From CAYLZW01 sp964388085 (GTDB lineage: Bacteria; Myxococcota; UBA727; CAYLZW01): 18,417 nt of DNA. The DNA lies in NCBI GenBank assembly GCA_964388085.1, contig CAYLZW010000099.1, positions 1-18,417 on the forward strand, in the 5' to 3' direction. A model generated the notes under the pieces. That model saw nothing but the letters and a program-made list of their open reading frames with translations. It ran no database searches and was not told the origin of the DNA. Of this stretch, positions 13,549-18,417 are shown in pieces (positions within the stretch are counted from its first letter, which is position 1; each line of letters opens with the position of its first letter). Both the position numbers and the translations under genes were made by a program.

Positions 13549-15492
13549 ATGACCCGCGCCCTGACCCTCTCCTTCGTCGCCACCCTCTCGTTCGCCAGCG
13601 CCGTCCACGCGCAAGAAGAGCCGACCGCGGCCCCCGCTGTCAGCGACGAGGCCGCTCCGACCGCGCCTGACGCAGACGCAGTCACGGACGCGGACGCGGA
13701 CGCTGCCCCCGACGCGGACGCGGTCCCCGACGCTGACGCAGACGCAGACGCAGACGCCGTCGCAGAAGACACCGCCCCCGTCGCCCCAGGCCCGCCGCCT
13801 ACGACGCTGCCGCCCGCCGAGGGGGAGCCCGCGAGCGGGACCTCCGACGGCGGCCTCGATCGCCTGCCGCCCCTCGAGAAGGATCCGCTGGCGCCGCGCG
13901 ACGGCACGCTGCCCGTGACGAGCCTCGGCCCGCAATTCATGGACACGCGCCTCAGCTTCAGCTTCTCCGACGACGACTGGCTGAAGGGACCAGGCGAGAC
14001 CACGCCCTCGTCGCCCTTCGTCGACTTCGCGCCGCGCTCCAACAACCAGTTCTTCTTCGACAACCTGAACCGCAAGGACAGCGGCTACGAGACGCTCACG
14101 CACCTCGTGCTGCACCGCCGCCAAGAGGGCTTCATCCCCGGCCTCGAGACCGAGGCGGCCATCGTGGCGCGCGTGCGCATCGTCTCCGACGACGAGACCG
14201 GCGTGTTCTCCACCGCGATCAACGACGACGGCTCGTACCTGCGCCTGCGCTACTTCTTCTCGGGCTCGCTGAAGGACGAGGACGCGCCCAACATCGACGT
14301 GGTGGCGTTCCCCTTCAACTCGGACCGCTTCCGCCTCGGCTACCTCTACGACATCTCGTGGGCGGGCATCGACATCTACCCGCGCCCGAAGGTGGCCGCC
14401 CCCGCGCTCAAGGCGCAGCTGAACCTATGGGACGGCTACGTCTTCGTCGGCGCCAAGACCGCGCGCCTGCTCGACGAGACGCCCGGCATCCAGACCAACG
14501 AGTCCTATTGGGGCGGCCTCGCCGGCGGCGGCTGGGACATGTTCGACGTGCTCTCCTTCGACGTCGGCGGCGGCCTCTTCCACCGCGGCACGAACCCGAA
14601 CCCGGGCGTGCAGGGCGAGCCCGTGCTCGGCTACGGCGGCTCGGGGCGCGTGGCCTTGCACCTCGGCCGCGGCGTGCCCGGCTCCATCGACTTCCGCCTC
14701 TACCGCTCCGATCCCGCCATGGCGGACCTGTTCAGCGTCGTGCGCCGCTCGCGCACGGGCATGTCGTTCCTCGCGGCGCTCGAGTACTCGCACCTGCAGC
14801 AGACGCTGCAGGACCCGGACAACCTGCGCTCCACCAAGATCCAGGCCGGCAACGCGGGCGCGCTCTCGACCCGCTTCGGCTGGAACAACCTCGAGATCGG
14901 CGCCGACGCCATCTATCGCGACCTCGCGTTCGTGCTCTTCAATCGTCCTGGCTACACGTCCTTCCAGGACTTCTCGGTCAACAGCTCCGTGACGCCCGAG
15001 TTCCTGTTCGCCCTCAGCGCGAGCTGGTTCCTCGAGTCCCTGCACCTGACGCCCGGGCTCGTGTTCGGCGTGCAGCTCCCCGCGTCCATCGCCGGCCTCG
15101 ACCCGCGCCGCGTCGAGGAGGCGAATGGCGTCGACTACGCGAAGTCCCAGGTGGTCGTCGTGCGCGACATCGGCAGCCAGGACATCCTGCCTTGCAACAA
15201 CTACGACGACTCCGAGGGCTTCCGAGACTGCGTCGAGCCGCAGCTCGCGGAGCCCATCTACGCCATGCGCGGCGCGATCAAATGGGACCTGTCGGAGATG
15301 CTGGCGCTCGTGTTCGAGACCACCTTCGTCGTCGATAACAACGAGACGCGCATCATCGACAGCGCGACCGGCATCGCGAGCCGCGAGCGCTTCTCGAACG
15401 TCGACTTCTTGCCGGCCATTTTGCTGCCGGGGACGACGGCGCCTCATAACCTGCGCATCTCGGGTGGCGTGTTCGCGCAGGCCCGCTTTTAG
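13549..15492 (+). CDS. Predicted outer-membrane beta-barrel protein with Asp-Ala repeat linker
   Basis: A 647-aa protein with a cleavable signal peptide (MTRALTLSFVATLSFASAVHAQ). Residues 23-115 are an acidic, Ala/Pro-rich disordered linker dominated by Asp-Ala repeats. From about 130 on it shows alternating polar/apolar strands rich in aromatic residues (LRLRYFFSGS, FRLGYLYDISWAG, AQLNLWDGYVFVGAKT, RVALHLGRG, FALSASWFLESLHL) and ends with VFAQARF. A C-terminal Phe after alternating residues is the usual outer-membrane barrel assembly signal. No named porin family is recognised. AAGGA precedes the ATG. Following the nucleotidase and OB-fold lipoproteins by 52 bases, it could be the channel or anchor partner of that group (inference). 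Confidence 0.75.
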   Translation: MTRALTLSFVATLSFASAVHAQEEPTAAPAVSDEAAPTAPDADAVTDADADAAPDADAVPDADADADADAVAEDTAPVAPGPPPTTLPPAEGEPASGTSDGGLDRLPPLEKDPLAPRDGTLPVTSLGPQFMDTRLSFSFSDDDWLKGPGETTPSSPFVDFAPRSNNQFFFDNLNRKDSGYETLTHLVLHRRQEGFIPGLETEAAIVARVRIVSDDETGVFSTAINDDGSYLRLRYFFSGSLKDEDAPNIDVVAFPFNSDRFRLGYLYDISWAGIDIYPRPKVAAPALKAQLNLWDGYVFVGAKTARLLDETPGIQTNESYWGGLAGGGWDMFDVLSFDVGGGLFHRGTNPNPGVQGEPVLGYGGSGRVALHLGRGVPGSIDFRLYRSDPAMADLFSVVRRSRTGMSFLAALEYSHLQQTLQDPDNLRSTKIQAGNAGALSTRFGWNNLEIGADAIYRDLAFVLFNRPGYTSFQDFSVNSSVTPEFLFALSASWFLESLHLTPGLVFGVQLPASIAGLDPRRVEEANGVDYAKSQVVVVRDIGSQDILPCNNYDDSEGFRDCVEPQLAEPIYAMRGAIKWDLSEMLALVFETTFVVDNNETRIIDSATGIASRERFSNVDFLPAILLPGTTAPHNLRISGGVFAQARF

Positions 15493-15585
15493 AGGTCGAA
15501 GGCCGCGCGTCGGGCGCGTGCGCAGAGACCGATCCACGCCGCGGGTCACCGGGTAGGCAGCGGCGCCAGGGCGCGCTAAGCCGTT

Positions 15586-15591
15586 TATACT
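15586..15591 (+). promoter_or_regulatory. Possible -10 element
   Basis: TATACT is a strong -10-like hexamer in an otherwise GC-rich 114-base spacer, 16 bases before the ATG at 15607. No matching -35 is seen and the leader would be very short. Confidence 0.3.
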
Positions 15592-15606
15592 ACCTGTGAG
15601 GCGACC

Positions 15607-16518
15607 ATGCGCAGACGTCCGTTGACCTTCCTGCTCCCGCTCGCGCTCGTCGCGGGGTTCGCCGGTCTCGTGCTCGGGGCCGATGGCGATCGCACCATCG
15701 CCTACCAGGGCCGGCTCGAGCTCGACGGGGAGCCGGTGAGCGGCACGCAGGCGATGGTGTTCAGCTTCTACAACGTGCCCACCGGCGGGACCGCGATCGC
15801 GGCCGCGCTCACGTACGAGACCGTCGACGTGCGGGACGGGCTGTTCTCGGTCGCGCTCGGCCCCCTGCCGGACGCGGTGCTGGGCGCCGACCCGCTCTAC
15901 ATCCAGGTCGCCGTCGGCGCGACGTCGGCGGACGCCGTGGTCCTCGGGGCACGCCAGCGCATCTTCGCGGTGCCCTATGCCATGCGCGGCCGCGGCGACG
16001 GCGAGTTCCTCATCGACCGCGTCGCGCGGACGCTCGCGGGCCTCACGGTCGGAGGACCGCTGATCGTCGACGGCGTCTTGCAAATGGGTGTGGACACCGG
16101 CGGCAGCGGCCCGCGGAGCATCGCCTTCCACAGGGATACCGGCGACGAGCCGAACTCGGGCAAGATCGCGTACAAGGGCTTCTCGCAGAACGCGCTCAGC
16201 ATCGTCGGCGTCGGTACCAGCGTCCCTCGAACCGTGCGCATCTACGACCGGCTCTCGGTGGTGCACTCGATCGAGCTGGACTCCGGCGGGACGATCAACG
16301 CACAAGCGAACGACTGGTGCGACTGCGAGAAGAGCTCGGAGCTGGAGAACACCGGGTTTGTCGTGCCCAATGACTTCAGCGCCGGGCAGTCGGGGGCCGA
16401 CTACTACCAATGTCGCGACGGCCGCTTCCTCGTCGGCATGTACTTCAACGCCTGCGACCAACTCTTTTGCCTCGAGCAGTACAAGTGCTGCCGCCCGTGC
16501 GGACTCGCCGCCAACTGA
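15607..16518 (+). CDS. Secreted protein with a Cys-rich C-terminus
   Basis: A 303-aa protein with an N-terminal signal peptide or anchor (RRRPLTFLLPLALVAGFAGLVLGADG). Residues 28-125, TIAYQGRLELDGEPVSGTQAMVFSFYNVPTGG through LFSVALGPLPDAVLGADPLYIQV to RQRIFAVPYAMRG, match a beta-sandwich module seen at the start of many large surface or fibre proteins of environmental bacteria ('I.YQG.L...G.PV.G...m.F.lY....GG...LpY..rA'). The middle has a short repeat-like beta region (GLTVGGPLIVDGVLQMG). The last 70 residues hold eight Cys (WCDC, YQC, NACDQLFC, YKCCRPC), suggesting a disulphide-bonded cap. The usual long C-terminal chaperone domain is absent. Shine-Dalgarno TGAGGCG. The next gene starts inside its 3' end. 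Confidence 0.7.
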   Translation: MRRRPLTFLLPLALVAGFAGLVLGADGDRTIAYQGRLELDGEPVSGTQAMVFSFYNVPTGGTAIAAALTYETVDVRDGLFSVALGPLPDAVLGADPLYIQVAVGATSADAVVLGARQRIFAVPYAMRGRGDGEFLIDRVARTLAGLTVGGPLIVDGVLQMGVDTGGSGPRSIAFHRDTGDEPNSGKIAYKGFSQNALSIVGVGTSVPRTVRIYDRLSVVHSIELDSGGTINAQANDWCDCEKSSELENTGFVVPNDFSAGQSGADYYQCRDGRFLVGMYFNACDQLFCLEQYKCCRPCGLAAN

Positions 16519-17036
16519 CGCTCGTCGTCGCCTTCGCGCTCTTCGTCGGGGGCGGCTGCACGCGCGCCATCGGCGAAGAGGAAGCGGCGCGCCTCGCGCT
16601 CGACCTGTACGCGCCCTCCGGCGGCTCGCTCGAGGTCATGCAGGTGCGCTCGGTAGCGGGGCTCTACAAGGTCACGCTCCGCGCCCCACGAGGCAACTAC
16701 ATCGACGTGTACCTCAGCGCCGACGGGACCCGCTTCAGCGAGCAGTTCGCGAGCGTCGCCGAAGAGCGGGCTGGGCGGGCGAGGGACAAGCGCTTCGCGG
16801 ACTGCCTGGCGGCGGCGGGAGTCTCGCTGCTCATCGACCACGGCGAACGCTCAGCGGCGCAGGTGCGGGATCTCGGGCGCTTCGCCCATACGCTCGCGAT
16901 CCCTTGCGACAGCGACATGGACAACTGCCGCGCGCTCGGCGTGACAGAGCTGCCGACGACCCGCCACGGTAAAGAGCTGCACGCCGGCCGGCACACGCTC
17001 GGCTGGTACGAGACGCTCACCGGCTGCAAGCGCTAA
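16497..17036 (+). CDS. Lipoprotein with a thioredoxin-like domain lacking CXXC
   Basis: A 179-aa lipoprotein with signal RRQLTLVVAFALFVGGGC (Cys21). The middle, LEVMQVRSVAGLYKVTLRAP then IDVYLSADGTRF, resembles the N-terminal segment of DsbC/DsbA-like proteins ('glYkV.v......lYvs.DG..f'). Residues 98-177, from FADCLAAAGV through IPCDSDMDNCRALGVTELPT to WYETLTGC, follow the layout of the thioredoxin domain linked to VKOR proteins ('FA.CL...G....WCPHC...C......C....I.GYPTW...L...TGC'). The WCPHC site is missing here, replaced by LLIDHGERS. The GTG at 16497 gives a clean lipoprotein signal and overlaps the previous gene by 22 bases; earlier in-frame starts would extend into that gene without gaining protein-like sequence. 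A redox role is therefore doubtful. Confidence 0.7.
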   Translation: MRTRRQLTLVVAFALFVGGGCTRAIGEEEAARLALDLYAPSGGSLEVMQVRSVAGLYKVTLRAPRGNYIDVYLSADGTRFSEQFASVAEERAGRARDKRFADCLAAAGVSLLIDHGERSAAQVRDLGRFAHTLAIPCDSDMDNCRALGVTELPTTRHGKELHAGRHTLGWYETLTGCKR

Positions 17037-17137
17037 CCGCCGAGGCTCCTCTCGGCAGACCACGCCTACGCCCTCGAGGCTCGCTCGCGGGCTCTTCAGG
17101 GAGCGCACCCTCGAGCCCTTTGTCCATGCGAGGCCCC
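17037..17137. other. Convergent spacer
   Basis: 101 bases between two stop codons. A small hairpin (GCCGAG 17039-17044 with CTCGGC 17051-17056, 6-base loop) directly follows the plus-strand stop. It lacks a T-tract, so termination there is only possible. Confidence 0.35.
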
Positions 17138-18417
17138 TTACTCCTCGACGGAGAACATCGCCCTGTGCGCTTTGAACGCCGCGCGGCGGACGCTCCTGTC
17201 GTCATGGGACTTCGCCGCGCGTTGCAGGAGCTGAAGCGCCTCTACGTTCCGTAGCGACTCCAGGGCGGTGACCGTCTCGAGCGCGAGCGCCTTGCTCGTG
17301 CCGAACAGCGATAGCTCCAGCGCGGCGACGTGCGGGGACGAGCGGCGCGTAGAGAGCGCGCTGATCACGCGGCTGCCTACGCCATCGGGCGCGATCACGA
17401 GCGTGCGCACGGCGGCCTTCGCGGGCTCGCTCTCGTCGTCGAGAAGCTCGCTCAGCGCGCGGTCGCCGTCTGTACCGCCGGCCTGGACGCGGGTGACGAG
17501 GGCCGCGACGCGCTCCTCCGGCGTGGGCTCCCGCGCGACGTCCGGGACGGCGGGCTCCGCCGGTGCCGGGGGCACGACGAGCGGCGAGGGTTGCAGGACG
17601 AGATCCTTCGGGTCCACGTCGTCGTTCGTCGCCGCGCCGCTCGCGTGCGACGGCAGCTCGCGGGTGAGCGGCTCGCCGACGCCCACCTCCGGCATGGTCG
17701 CGAGGCGGATGACGACGAGCGCGGCGGCGCCGAGCAGACACAAAAGAGAGATCAGCAGCATCCCGCGCGCGAGCTTCGAGCCCTGCCCCGACGGCGCTCG
17801 CTGGACGACGTCGTCGTGCTCGCTGGACGCCAGATCCGTGCGGACGCGGACACCCGCCACCGGCGTCGGCAGCTCACGAGCGCTCTCGATCTCGGCGGCG
17901 CGCGCGGCCTCCTCTGCCTTCTCGTCCTCGCGCGCGGCCAGGTCGTCCTCGTCGAGGTACTTCAGTTCCCCGTCGGCAAGCTCGTCATCAGGCGGAGCGC
18001 CGCTGTCCGCCCTGCGCATGGCCTCGTCGGCGAGCGCTTCGAGGTGCTCCGCGATCTGCGCGAGATCGCCCGGCCGCTTGTCCGCGTCCTTCTCGAGCAG
18101 CGCGCGCAAGAGCTCGGCGGTACCGCGCGACACCTTCGCGTAGCGGCGGACGTCGCGCACGGGCTCCTGCAGGACGCGCGCGAGGATGTCCATGTCGGCC
18201 TCGTCCGCGCGCTTGTAGAACGGCGGCCGCCCGACGAGGAGCGCCCACAAGGTCGCGCCCACCGCCCAGGCGTCCACGCGATGATCGACGCGACCGCCGC
18301 GCGCCTGCTCCGGCGCCATGTAATGCGGCGTGCCGACGGCGATGCCCGCCCTCGTCGTGAAACCGCCCGTGAGACCCGGCTCCTCGAAGAGGGCGACGCC
18401 GAAGTCCACCAGCCGCA
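17138..18417 (-). CDS. Eukaryote-type Ser/Thr protein kinase, C-terminal part (partial)
   Basis: The gene runs off the right edge; 425 complete codons are visible, beginning RLVDFGVALFEEPG. VDFG is the Mg-binding DFG motif, followed by the activation segment VGTPHYMAPEQARGG (27-41), the conserved DAWAVGATLWALLVGRPPF (48-66) and the closing Arg motif ADKRPGDL, so the C-lobe looks complete and active. A juxtamembrane acidic/Glu-Ala-rich stretch (about 140-210) leads to one transmembrane helix (GMLLISLLCLLGAAALVVIRLA, about 218-239). The exported C-terminal part has a Pro-rich linker and then helical pairs (RVAALVTRVQAGGTDG, ALSELLDDESEPAKAAVRTL, VEALQLLQRAAKSHDDRSVR) that look like HEAT-type repeats. 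PknB-like membrane kinases with such outer domains are abundant in myxobacteria. It converges with the thioredoxin-like lipoprotein. Confidence 0.92.
   Translation of the reverse strand, partial: RLVDFGVALFEEPGLTGGFTTRAGIAVGTPHYMAPEQARGGRVDHRVDAWAVGATLWALLVGRPPFYKRADEADMDILARVLQEPVRDVRRYAKVSRGTAELLRALLEKDADKRPGDLAQIAEHLEALADEAMRRADSGAPPDDELADGELKYLDEDDLAAREDEKAEEAARAAEIESARELPTPVAGVRVRTDLASSEHDDVVQRAPSGQGSKLARGMLLISLLCLLGAAALVVIRLATMPEVGVGEPLTRELPSHASGAATNDDVDPKDLVLQPSPLVVPPAPAEPAVPDVAREPTPEERVAALVTRVQAGGTDGDRALSELLDDESEPAKAAVRTLVIAPDGVGSRVISALSTRRSSPHVAALELSLFGTSKALALETVTALESLRNVEALQLLQRAAKSHDDRSVRRAAFKAHRAMFSVEE

Noticed and set aside
14425..16461. A 678-codon minus-strand open frame
   Set aside because: It spans two plus-strand genes and the spacer between them, and has antisense-type composition without domains.
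1..18417. CRISPR arrays, rRNA genes, insertion sequences with terminal repeats
   Set aside because: I looked for regularly spaced repeats, rRNA-like conserved blocks and transposase motifs and found none. The only mobile-element gene is the integrase fragment.

Overview
The window reads as a piece of chromosome from a high-GC Gram-negative bacterium. Very high GC at third codon positions, many lipoprotein signal peptides, a eukaryote-type Ser/Thr kinase with a membrane anchor, a PilA-like domain and a good sigma-54 promoter candidate all fit a myxobacterium-like member of the Myxococcota (inference; no marker gene fixes the taxon).

Layout. (1) 1-2161: the end of a gene with a Lys-rich, histone-H1-like tail (perhaps topoisomerase I); a long imperfect hairpin of the dispersed-repeat type between convergent genes; a two-BON-domain protein on the minus strand; then a degenerate receiver-domain protein behind a sigma-54-like promoter, and a lipoprotein whose exported part resembles type IV pilin. 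(2) 2217-5573: a small genomic island bounded by a 27-bp direct repeat of the 3' end of tRNA-Ser(GCU). The right copy is the intact tRNA (minus strand). The left copy is a shrunken tRNA-Ser-like sequence without anticodon and variable arms. Next to the intact tRNA lies a truncated, frameshifted tyrosine integrase. Inside is a tightly packed four-gene minus-strand operon (4956 to 2432): a TIGR02391/Ymh-type HEPN protein, a second protein with an R-D-x3-H motif and a hydrophobic segment, a PARP-like ADP-ribosyltransferase-fold candidate, and a small acidic protein. I regard this operon as the most likely undescribed system in the window: a candidate defence or toxin module with putative RNase and ADP-ribosyltransferase activities.

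(3) 5574-7774: ordinary chromosomal genes: glyoxalase II (gloB), a DUF962/Mpo1-like membrane protein, and a convergent ComF-family phosphoribosyltransferase that overlaps it tail to tail. (4) 7890-15492: four plus-strand genes for exported proteins: an OB-fold-like lipoprotein, a 5'-nucleotidase/metallophosphatase lipoprotein, a second OB-fold-like lipoprotein translationally coupled to it (GTGA overlap), and a predicted outer-membrane beta-barrel. Together they look like a split-up version of multidomain extracellular nuclease/nucleotidase proteins such as Bacillus YhcR, plausibly for scavenging phosphate or nucleosides at the cell surface. (5) 15607-18417: a secreted Cys-rich protein, an overlapping lipoprotein with a thioredoxin-like domain that has lost its CXXC motif, and on the minus strand the C-terminal part of a Ser/Thr protein kinase running off the window.
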